DNA of 25,513 bases from Bigelowiella natans CCMP2755 (lineage: Eukaryota > Cercozoa > Chlorarachniophyceae): the NCBI GenBank assembly GCA_000320545.1, contig ADNK01000098.1:1-25513 (forward strand). Reading direction: 5' to 3'. Of this stretch, positions 11,350 to 20,407 are shown in pieces. Both the position numbers and the translations under genes were made by a program. Below the pieces are notes generated by a model. That model searched no databases and was not told where the DNA came from. It was given only the letters and a program-made list of their open reading frames with translations. Position 1 is the first letter of the stretch. The number at the start of each line of letters is the position of its first letter.

Positions 11350-12273
11350 AGGAACTAAACTGAGGCTATTCCCAGTTAAACCAGTTTATATTATTCTTTT
11401 GTATGATGAGAGATAATAGAGAAACCATCAAGTACACATACGCTGATGTATATCTCACCGTACTTCTGCATATCGCATCCTGCGCAGGCATGTAAAGCTG
11501 GACACACTGCCTTAATATTAACAGAGCCACACTTTATGCGTGACGCGCCCCATTGTGTTGTAGCCAGTCGCATGTTTGACTGGCCGTGGCGTTGCGATGA
11601 TGAGCCTTGCAGTATCGTATGAATCGCACTTATTATCGATCGCCAATAAAGCCGCTCCTATTTATGTCATTTATGTCTATTTGACGCAAGGAGCACGCAT
11701 ACAGTGTCCGTCAGAACACAAACGCAGCACGAATGACCAATGTCTAGATGTTGACCACGCTTTCTTTGCCATACACTGTGACGCAGCAGTGTTGTGCAAT
11801 ACTTGCCAGCAGCGCCCACGCTGTGCAATCGATCTACTATGGGATACAAGCATTGGCTTGAGCACTTCCTTCGATTCAATTTGTATAACTAATCCTGTAG
11901 CGCGGCTAGGCGGATGGTCACTTAAAGCAGGCTCTAGAACATAGCAGACTCCGATGCGAGATGCAAACATATGCATATGCTATATCTAGAAACTGCGAAC
12001 GTGGACACAACCTGAAATCACATGCCTGTGGCGGCATTGGGGCAAGTGTAGCTGCGATTGTTTTATAATGTTAATAATGCGTACATTTGACATATTGCAC
12101 AGGCTAATTACGCACAAGGTTAATCACTTTTGTCCCGTACTACAATTGCTACTCTTCCTCGCTCCTAAATCACCGCAAAAGAGTGCGATTCTAGTCGGGG
12201 AGCAATTCGCATCAATTTGCTCAGGAGACAAGCAAAGCACGACTTATCACTAATAACGGAATATTCAGTCCCA
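11350..12273. other. Tail-to-tail intergenic region
   Basis: Between the stops of the C3orf33-like and SAM-CCCH genes. Open frames exist on both strands (11576-11944 +, 11677-11976 -) but neither shows splice-consistent continuation, recognisable motifs or a coding-like composition. The perfect palindrome CATATGCATATG is at 11968-11979. Otherwise nothing is seen. Confidence 0.5.
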
Positions 12274-14332
12274 TCACCCATTCTTGACCACCGGAGTTAA
12301 TGGAGTCGGATCCATGGGTTTCAATGGGTCCTCTAAATTATGATCAGCTCTCAGAGAATCAGAACACCCTAGACGTGAAACTGATTGCGGGTGCTGCGAA
12401 GGTGTCTTGTTTGTTCTCGATTTCTTTGGCTTGAATTTCAATGCCCATGGGCATTGAGCAATGAAATGCCCTAACTGTCCGCATTTGTGACATGTCTCCT
12501 AAAGAAAAAATAATGAAAACTTTGAAATTTTCTGACCTTTATGTCTTTACGTCTTACCTGTGATCTGGATTTCTCGTGGAAATTCTCTTTCGCAATTTTG
12601 CAGTCAAGACGTCTTCCATTGATCACAATGACTTTTGAGAGTGCCTGATAGGGGAAGAACTTCAGCTGGTATTGACGATGCGTTACAATTAGTATTGTAC
12701 CCGCCGGGCTGCTTCCATGTTGAGGAACGTAACAAATCCAAAGCCCCTAATTGCTGAAAATTAGAGAGCATATTGCGAGGTTGCTTTCGATTGTGAAATG
12801 TACCTTGTAAATCCAGTTCGCTTGTCCATACAAACAAGAGCATCAATTGTCTCTCCAACCTCACGCTCGAAAATTTCCCGAAGATCTTCACTTCTCTTGA
12901 CGGACTGGGGAATCCCTCCAACGAAGATTTTTTGCTTGTGCTCCATCTCCTTCCCAACCTCGCTGCCCTCGTGCCTATATCTACACCGATCCCCAAATTT
13001 GCACTTCCCGGTACGTTTCCAATTATCGCATAAAAACACCTTACCTGCAATTAATGAAACATTCATGAAGAGGGTCGAGGTTAGTTTACTCGGTAGATGC
13101 GTGAACCTGGCCCATCGTGACGAAATGAACACTGCATTCCATACCGGCACACTCCTGATTTTGTCCAACTCCAGCATTCTAATTTTTGTTCTGTTTTTTG
13201 CTCTACGAGAGTATGTTGTTTTATTGGAGCTTCCTCGTGGGTGAAAGGACAGTCCGGGTTATGGCAGATTCCTGTCTCGCTGAACTCGTGGCAGATCCAG
13301 GTTTGACAAGGTGCTCTTTTTGGCTGTTCTTCTTTCTCCGCCATTTCCACATTTGACTGCACATTTGACTTCGGTTCTATTTCTGTGGATGATTGCGACT
13401 TCTTCGATCCCAGGTCAGTCGTTCCTGTAGATTCGGAGGGTGAGATTGACAAGTATTCGGGGGGGAAACAAGCAAACTAGCACTCAATAAAACGCAAGGT
13501 TTTCCAGTACCAAGGTATCCTGCCTTATCGGTGAAGACCTTCTCAATTTTGGATGATTTGGTGGTTGAGTAATTACAAGCGTATCCTTGCGACACATTTT
13601 TTGGGTACAGGCTGTCCTGCTGCGACGCTTCTGCAGAGAATTCAGGAGTTCTATTCTTTGGCTTCGATGCCAAATATGATTCGGCTAATAAAGATGGTCG
13701 TTCTCTCGTAGCATGAGGATCGATTGTCACTGCAAGAAATGGCAAGTTATTATTCGACAGAATATTTTACACTCTGATCTGATATTACTTACCTAGGTAT
13801 CCTGCCTTGTCAATGTAGGTGGTTTCTCGCGATGACGATTCGTGTGCTTGTTTCTTTGTCACGCTGTTCTGCTGAAAGTTATCCAGTGGACATTCTTCTC
13901 TTCGCATCAGGGTTGAAGAATTGAGCATTTTGAGGATTCTCTTTCGATGACCAATAGGCATCGATTTCTCAATATCGTCAAACTCGCCAGGTTCCACAAG
14001 ATCATGCATGATGTCCCTTTATGAAGGAGAGAATCAATTACTGATGGCATACCAATGGTGTACTAATGTGTGCATTATTTAGGAATACCATACCTTGTAT
14101 ATCCATTGCTGATAAGAGCTGAGCTATATTTCCTAACGTAGCAATCGTCGAATCTGCATTTCTTTCGCAGGAAATCCCTGACCTCACCGAGATCTGCGTT
14201 GGCGTCTTCCCTGTTCCCGGTCCCATCGGCGTTCTCTTTGCCGGACACTATATCTAATAGGGTGTAATTTAGATTGATGAGCGCTAAAACATTTAATTTC
14301 CCACCATATCCTCTCTGACGCTTCGTAGCCAT
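12274..14332 (-). CDS. RNA-binding protein: SAM domain, three CCCH zinc fingers, RRM, CCHC zinc knuckle
   Basis: Exons 14332-14094, 14016-13793, 13729-13511, 13424-13090, 13039-12804, 12746-12701, 12665-12558 and 12498-12274 join in frame to 543 aa. Order: SAM domain about 49-111 (ends DDIEKSMPIGHRKRILKML); a linker with two DKAGYL motifs (149-154, 222-227); CCCH finger 1 C272-x8-C281-x4-C286-x3-H290; finger 2 C311-x8-C320-x5-C326-x3-H330; finger 3 C343-x8-C352-x5-C358-x3-H362; RRM about 376-455 with RNP2 KIFVGGIP (376-383) and RNP1 RGFGFVTF (418-425) rebuilt across an intron; zinc knuckle C472-x2-C475-x4-H480-x4-C485. All zinc ligands are present. It should bind mRNA, with SAM giving oligomerisation or RNA-hairpin contact. 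The junction between fingers 2 and 3 has an alternative (13107 to 13044). 14309-14259 could be an unrecognised in-frame intron, so the first 30 residues are least sure. Confidence 0.85.
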
Positions 14333-14788
14333 CGAGAGAAGAGGAGGGGGCAGCCCTTCCCTTCACGCTCCCGAGGAGGTGGAGGCGTAAACTGGCCCGA
14401 TATCGGCAGAACTTCCTTGTCGTTGAGAGACAACGCCAAGGAACTGCCCTCGCTTTTGAAAAAGTGCGCGCCACTGTTTCCTCCTACTCCTCGAGAAGCA
14501 GGCAACAGTCATCGGTGTTGTCGCGAATTAGACCCGAAAATTATCGCCAGAAATTGGCTAGGGAGCAAGGAGCGGACGGGGCCACATTTCATCGGACATA
14601 TATCCTATCTCTTTCACACAGTAATGCGCCAACACATCTTACAACATCAATCGACCCGATCGTCCATCCGCATCTGGACACCCCGCACTCGCCGTCCAGG
14701 ATAATTACAATCAGGCAGACAGGCAGGTGGGAAGGAAGATTGCAGTTAAACAGGCAGGAAGGTGGATACAGGAGCTGGAAGATATTGA
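14333..14788. promoter_or_regulatory. Shared promoter region between divergent SAM-CCCH gene and unrecognised + strand gene
   Basis: A 456-nt gap between divergent starts. A + strand frame (14464-14880) runs through it, but it is rich in His, Ser, Thr and Arg without motifs and overlaps the better candidate start at 14789, so I treat it as chance or as an alternative 5' exon. No clear promoter element is seen. Confidence 0.35.
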
Positions 14789-15758
14789 ATGAAAGCTCCG
14801 CGCCACCCCGCCCCGAACAATGGCGTGCAATCACAGCCTGGCGCTTCTTCGCGGCAAACGTCGCAAGCCTCAAACAATAACTCACACACACCAAGATCCA
14901 ACGCGTCTAGCGATGAGAAATCTGGAGGAAGGGAGCTGCCCAAAGGGTTTGCCATTCATCTTGAGATTCGAAGCCAACTCTAATTTTGCCATTGAAGGTT
15001 CGGCGAGAGCTCGCAGGACGGGACCAGCAGCAGGTTGTATGCCAAAGCTATCTTCTGTCAACTAATTTCATCCCTAAGCCTCTTCTTATGGCTCATCATT
15101 GCATTAACTACAGTAACGAGGAGGTAGCCAACACGATGTCTATGACCCTCAGCAAGATGGTCCAACAGGTCTTTGTCTGCCATAAAATGTACACACATGT
15201 TAGTGTTGGTACTAGATTCAATTTCCCTTAATCTTTGCCTGTCACCCGAGCACGTAGTAATGGCGATTCATCCAAGGTTTCGTTTTTTCTGCAGACGAAC
15301 CTGATTCGCAACGAAGTGATAAATGTTCTATCGGATTGGGGGAAAATCTCCGGGAGGACATTGCAGGAATTGGTATTCGTGATGATTGCTATCGATACTA
15401 CATTGAAGGGTGTTTGATGTTAAGTATTCCTTGATTCTTACAGTCAACGGGTGACGTGTCATTACTGATGAGGCAAATAGTCAAGGTCCTACCCCACCCT
15501 TCGCACCGCTCGTTTCTAGTGAGAACCCTTATACTCTTATGAATTACAATCAGCGGAAGAGGAATATAGAAGTAAATCAAGAGCGCTTGAAACAACTTTC
15601 GGAGCGTCTTCAAAGCTTCGCAAAGACCCAATTCAAGTCTCCCCTCGACAGTAACCCATCTGCGGTACCACCGACATGGCATCTTAACACCATTCTAAAC
15701 ACCATACTAGGCGTAGCACCTATTTCACTACTATTTCACTACCCTGACAGATGATGTA

Positions 15759-15807
<49 letters not shown>

Positions 15808-15812
15808 TATAA

Positions 15813-15851
<39 letters not shown>

Positions 15852-16769
15852 TGTGTGTGTTTTAATGGTAGTTGCTCCCATGGTCGAATACTCAAGAAGG
15901 TGATGAAAAAGGCTCACACGGCCCCGCCACATCATCGCCAAACCGGATACCAGCAGGAAATCGGCGTGAGTTGGCTGCAATAGGAACTCGTGCCCGCATA
16001 GCCGCCGCACATTTAGAGCAGTACGCAGCCTCGCAGAGCAGTCCAAGCCTTGCGATTTGCATGGCATATTGGAAAGCGGGCCTCGAGCGATCGCCATTGA
16101 CCTCGCTGAATGCGATTATCGAGTGGATAGAAACACGCCATTCTCGCGAGAAGATGCGTGTTCGGCGATTGGCCTCCGACAAAAGAATCAGCAGTGCGGG
16201 GCCAGATGCAAGCGGAAGTGTTAGTGTCGGAAAGAAGAAGGAGACCAACATGGAGATCGAGGCAGTGAGCGATGACGTGAAAACACGTTCCGAAAGTAGA
16301 TTAGCAGCGGGAGTGCTCGTGGAACTTCCAAATGTATGCTATGTCGCGATCCTCTTTGACAAGCCTGGCCAAGGAAAGTGTGTCGAATCTATCGAAGCCA
16401 GTGGCTGGCATGAAGGCCCAGAGGCTGCGCTCCAAGCTGACCCGTCTCGAGCTATGGCATTCAAGAGGTGAGCGCACACTTTCAATTTCACGCACGCTCG
16501 TCTACTAACTTCGCCATCACCTTCTGGTCTCCATAATTTAGCATGAGTGTACAGTGTGCAGCATCGCTTCAGCAAATCAAGCAAGCGTTGAGAGCTGCGA
16601 AGGGGCTAGCCGTCTTGTCATTTCTGGTTGATTGGCTGGCAAACTATTCCACACTTTTCAAAACCAAATGCGAATGGTACAACTTCTTCTGGTTATTGCG
16701 TTGTATATTATGTCCTCCAGGGAACTGATTTTTGTTTCGAAAAATAAGGTGTCAACGGTATCTCGGTGA
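14789..16769 (+). CDS. Unrecognised multi-exon protein, one possible membrane segment
   Basis: Probable exons: 14789-14946, 14998-15112, 15295-15409, 15481-15712, 15872-16467, 16542-16676, 16721-16769. The N-terminus (about 50 aa) is Ser/Asn/Gln-rich and disordered. If 14947-14997 is an intron, a hydrophobic segment follows (FCQLISSLSLFLWLIIALTT). The middle is charged (QRKRNIEVNQERLKQLSERL, probably a coiled coil). The large exon 15872-16467 encodes 198 residues of convincing globular protein with an Ala-rich helix (ARIAAAHLEQYAAS) and SLNAIIEWIETRHSREKMRV. The C-terminus is SLQQIKQALRAAKGLAVLSF and then either ends at 16728 or splices out 44 nt and ends at 16769. The junction between 15112 and 15295 does not close in the frame the later exons need, so a small exon is missing or the hydrophobic segment is wrong. 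No family was recognised. Confidence 0.6.
15763..15864. repeat. Compound (AT)n(GT)n tract in an intron
   Basis: (AT)n at about 15763-15804 followed by (GT)n at about 15819-15861, filling most of the intron 15713-15871 of the unrecognised + strand gene. Confidence 0.9.
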
Positions 16770-16965
16770 AGAAATGGAGGACTCCGATCGAATGAATCTC
16801 CTTCCTCCCACCTTACGAACTTTGCCGTACGGTCGCGCTTTTCATCCATGCTGTCGTCGTGAAGCTAGCAGATGATAGCTTCATTCTGTAACCGTGTATG
16901 ATTTGCACGAATGTAAACTACATGATAAATGGGTAGCTGACGGTACGATATCTACACTCTCTCAC

Positions 16966-17019
<54 letters not shown>

Positions 17020-17887
17020 ACACATCAACCCGGCGTACAACTGTAAGTAGAATAGCATGCAACGCAAATAAATTAAAACGAAACAACAATAGCAGGCTTA
17101 TACTGTACGTCAACTTGTTTGCTGCTTTAGCTATAGCGATGCAGTGTAGTAGCTACACAGTTATAATGACACAAGCCAAGCGCATAGCTTCGTCATGCAC
17201 GCGCGTTGCCTAACAAGCTACGTATGTACTGCCATTGTTAGCTTTGCTAATAAAGGGAGCGTATGGCTACGCTAATGGCTGCACTAGCCAGCACGCTATC
17301 GCTTCTACGATGTACGGAAAATAATGTTGCTCGCTATACGAATAAAGAGCATGCTGCGTGCGACACACGACGACTGCATGGACGCATGCATATTTAAGCG
17401 CGGTGGCCGCTGCTTTGCTATATGGACCTAAAGGTCCCTATATTGCATAGCTATATTGCTATGACTAACATGCATAGAACCATGACAATATACACACAGT
17501 ATTACATGACGCTAGGTATATCCTCATCACACGTCTGGTGCTACGGTAGATCCGACAACATTCATGATATGTAATGATCCGATTTATTTAGGTAAGATAA
17601 TGATTAATATCATGCAGCATAGATGCAGCCAGTATTTTGCTGCTTTTATTGTATATTTTTGCCCCATGATGATTGTCAGTGGTATGTAGTGCGCGATGGC
17701 TGTGTACTGTATCGATATTCTGGCCAAGGTGGATTATGATGGGATCCTGTTTGCAATCGCATTTAATCCTATCAGTTCCTCATGAGCCAAGTATGAAGTG
17801 CTCGTCAGCTAATTTTGCGGCATGAGCTATGATGATGAACCACGAAATGGTCCGGATTCGAAGCAGTGCTTTCTTGCAGTGAAACTT
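16770..17887. other. Tail-to-tail intergenic region rich in short self-complementary words
   Basis: Between the 3' ends of the unrecognised + gene and the CAAD gene. It holds a (CT)n tract followed by (CA)n at about 16971-17016. From 17041 to about 17520 GCATGC, TAGCTA, GTAGCTAC and ATGCAT words are frequent, and a hairpin (GGACC TAAA GGTCC with flanking TATA arms) lies at about 17419-17443. No exon, tRNA or terminal inverted repeat could be supported. Confidence 0.45.
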
Positions 17888-18851
17888 TTACTCTTTTGTG
17901 ACTTCGCCGCTGACCTGTGTGAGAATCAAGAGAGGATATTCGCATAAGATCACAGAGAATGCACGATTACTGGAAGAAATTGCCCTGGCCCTCCTCCTTC
18001 TACTACCCTCTCCCGCTTCGCGAGCAGAACGTTACCTTGGAGAGCAGCACATCAATGTCCTTCACAAGCTCCTTACGGGAGTCTTCAAACAGCAGGTACC
18101 TAGACGTACAAATGTGAAAAGAGAACAAAAATCAAGATATTTCATCACGTAGTGCCGGCAGCACGAAAGCGGCCCTGCCAGCAGCATCGACGAACTAATG
18201 CCAGCGGTCGGCAACACAGCGACGGAAATTTCCCGATTACTAGCCATGTTCTGTATGCAAGGGAAGACGAGATACCACCTGTATGCGAACCAGAGCGAGT
18301 AGCAAGTTCCTACGACTTCGGTAAAATATGGAACGAAAGGAAGTCCATCAATTGTAGTCACAACAGCGTTCGCTGTAACGAGAGCAACCTGGCCAATAAA
18401 ACAATGAGGGTGAATAGCAATCGAATAGAGAGCATATGAGCGCGACATAAAATGTGGCTAAAATAACGTATTCGAGCATAAATGGTTCCACTCACCAGGG
18501 CGCCTCCAGCGTACACTGCAACCTGTCCTTTGTTCTCGGTCTTATCCCATTTCTGCGAACACAACCGTGAATGACAAACATGTTCTCTTTCATATTGGAC
18601 GACTGGCTACAAAGACAATTACTTACGTTGGTGAGATCCTCGAGAAGCTGATCGACTTCAATCTCTTTCTTTCCAGGCTTCTGTTCTGCGCGCACGGCAA
18701 GCGAGGGTCGCATCACTACCATACCATTGTTGCAGACTGAGACCTGCACATAGTGAAAATTGAGGGATCAATTATAGAGTAATAGGATGCCTCACTGAGC
18801 CCCCCCACCTTTTATCTTACTTCTCAAAAACGGGTTTTTTATTTTGCGTTC

Positions 18852-18889
<38 letters not shown>

Positions 18890-19418
18890 TCTCCCTCCCT
18901 CTCGCGGATGCGTACGCTCCCTAGCACGTGCACCACACATACAGACAAATAGATAAATAGAAAGGTGGAGAGAGGGAGGAAGAGAGAGAACATGTTCAGA
19001 TTTAAATTATTTTGTTTAGTGAGCCAGGCATGTGCACGAGTCCATCTCCTTCTCCATCTCACCTTGGAGTTCGCCTTGGCACACTGTAGAGCCGATGCAG
19101 GAGTAAACTGGAGCCTGGTGTTAAGGTCAGCAGCGGAGCTCCTCAGTCCGTGTCCGCCAAGTGTGTGGATAGCAGCAGGGCAATGCTGTGCCTATTTTTT
19201 ATCGACACGCAAAAGGAATCACGATAATATTCCGAAGAAATTTCACTCAAGGAAAACACCTTAATGCTGTTCATGCGAGAGAGTGCCGCCCTGGCGAGGA
19301 GATGGTCTGGACGTTGCTGGGAGGGACGGCCAAAAGTGAGAGCCGCCACTGCCAGGAGGGCGATAACAGCAGCAGCTCCAGCCAGCATGCTGATTCGAGA
19401 GTTGTTGAAGGATCTCAT
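17888..19418 (-). CDS. CURT1/CAAD-domain thylakoid membrane protein with bipartite plastid-targeting presequence
   Basis: Exons 19418-19260, 19185-19063, 18743-18627, 18552-18496, 18388-18279, 18099-18036 and 17914-17888 give 218 aa with all phases closed. Residues 1-30 are an ER-type signal peptide (SMLAGAAAVIALLAVAALTF); Phe29 sits at the likely cleavage point, followed by a basic, Ser/Ala-rich transit-peptide-like region to about residue 112. The CAAD domain follows: KWDKTENKGQVAVYAGGAL, then VTTIDGLPFVPYFTEVVGTC, then SLWFAYRYLLFEDSRKEL and a short tail. Two hydrophobic helices and the closing amphipathic helix are present as in CURT1, which shapes thylakoid grana margins in plants and has cyanobacterial relatives. 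MRSF is preferred to the upstream Met at 19460 because it gives a normal short n-region. It faces the CHI-like gene head-to-head. Confidence 0.9.
18853..18903. repeat. (CT)n tract in intron 2 of the CAAD gene
   Basis: About 20 CT units, then imperfect CCCT/CTCC units. Reads (GA)n in the sense of the gene. The host intron (18744-19062, 319 nt) is by far the longest of this gene. Confidence 0.9.
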
Positions 19419-20407
19419 ATCGTTGTGCTTAGTTCGTTTATCTGAGCGCACATCAATCACATCAGGCTCAGGTCACGGTCCTATTCTCAGCTACATCAGC
19501 CTCGTTAAGAATTATCCGGTTGTGAATCGAAGTTGATCCAGTTCAAAATTATTCGCATTACAAAGCTGGTTGACTCTTCCAGTATACACACACAGATAGA
19601 CGGCCACACAGACACACAGACACACATGTATATACGCACACACACAGAGAAGGGGAAAACCGTTCCGCAGAGAATACGAAGCCCGAGAAGATTCGAAGGA
19701 AATACGCACGCGCACGCGATCGCTGATCACTACCTGCCCGAATATTAGTGCCACGGATGCACAGCTTGTTGTATAAGCCGAATCTTGCTGAAAGCCCGGA
19801 GTTTGACGGATGTATCGGCTCAAAACGGCCTGTATTCGTGCATTCTTGCCAGGCGTCTGCCTAGATCACGAGCGCAGTGGGTCCTTAAAACTCAAGAGCG
19901 CTCCGGTCCTAGCACTGCTTGAAGACAACATTTATATGATATCGCATCTCTAAATCGACCTGTGTTTTGTATAATTCATGAGCGAATCTTCCACAAGCGT
20001 CACAGCTCTTTTAGCTTAAAAGAAGGTCCTAAGGCAAGCGAATTCTGCTGTTTGGTCCGTGTCGCAATTCATAAATGCAGATTGTTCAGAGGATACGAAA
20101 AATACAGGTGCAAAAAAAATTTCGAAGGAAAAAGCTAAAAACGATGCCATGGATGACACGGCCAACAGAGCAAGCGACTCATACCCAGGAAGAGTTTGCT
20201 CTGCGATTAACTCCTAATGTGGTTGTCGCATCTGCCGAAAGCAACCAACGGGGAGCCGGAAATAACTGTTCGAAAACGTGCTGTATCGCATGTCGCAGGG
20301 TTGGATTCTGTGTCATAGCGCCTTTTGTAATTCTCCTCCACCTGGCCTGGGTAACCCCCTCAGTTCGGCACGTGTCCACGTGACCGCACAGCCCCAGTAA
20401 GAGGGAT
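19419..20407. promoter_or_regulatory. Shared promoter region between CAAD and CHI-like/FAP genes
   Basis: 989 nt between divergent starts of two plastid-type genes. A double G-box, CACGTGTCCACGTG, lies at 20369-20382, 26 nt before the CHI-like ATG. A (CA)-rich patch lies at about 19586-19645. A + strand frame at 20075-20383 contains a hydrophobic stretch (IAPFVILLHLAWV) but no splice-consistent partner or family resemblance, so it is not called as a gene. No TATA box was evident. Confidence 0.45.
20369..20382. promoter_or_regulatory. Tandem G-box (two CACGTG cores)
   Basis: Two CACGTG palindromes at 20369-20374 and 20377-20382 are separated by two bases, just upstream of the CHI-like start codon. 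CACGTG is bound by bZIP and bHLH factors and is common in light-regulated plant promoters; use in this organism is inferred. Another CACGTG lies in the first intron (20643-20648). Confidence 0.35.

Noticed and set aside
11576-11976. Open frames on both strands between the C3orf33-like and SAM-CCCH genes
   Set aside because: Two conflicting frames of similar length, neither with recognisable features or supported splice partners.
14464-14880. 138-aa + strand open frame upstream of the unrecognised gene
   Set aside because: Low-quality composition, no motif, and not in the frame of the downstream exons.
15892-16251. 119-aa - strand open frame
   Set aside because: Shadow of the 596-nt + strand exon, which splices in frame with its neighbours; the - frame has no continuation.
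17041-17560. A MITE or other transposon
   Set aside because: No terminal inverted repeats with target-site duplication could be found; only short palindromic words.
20075-20383. 102-aa + strand frame with a hydrophobic segment
   Set aside because: Lies in the shared promoter just upstream of the CHI-like gene, has a Lys/Arg-rich start unlike its neighbours and no family resemblance; could be a small gene but cannot be supported.
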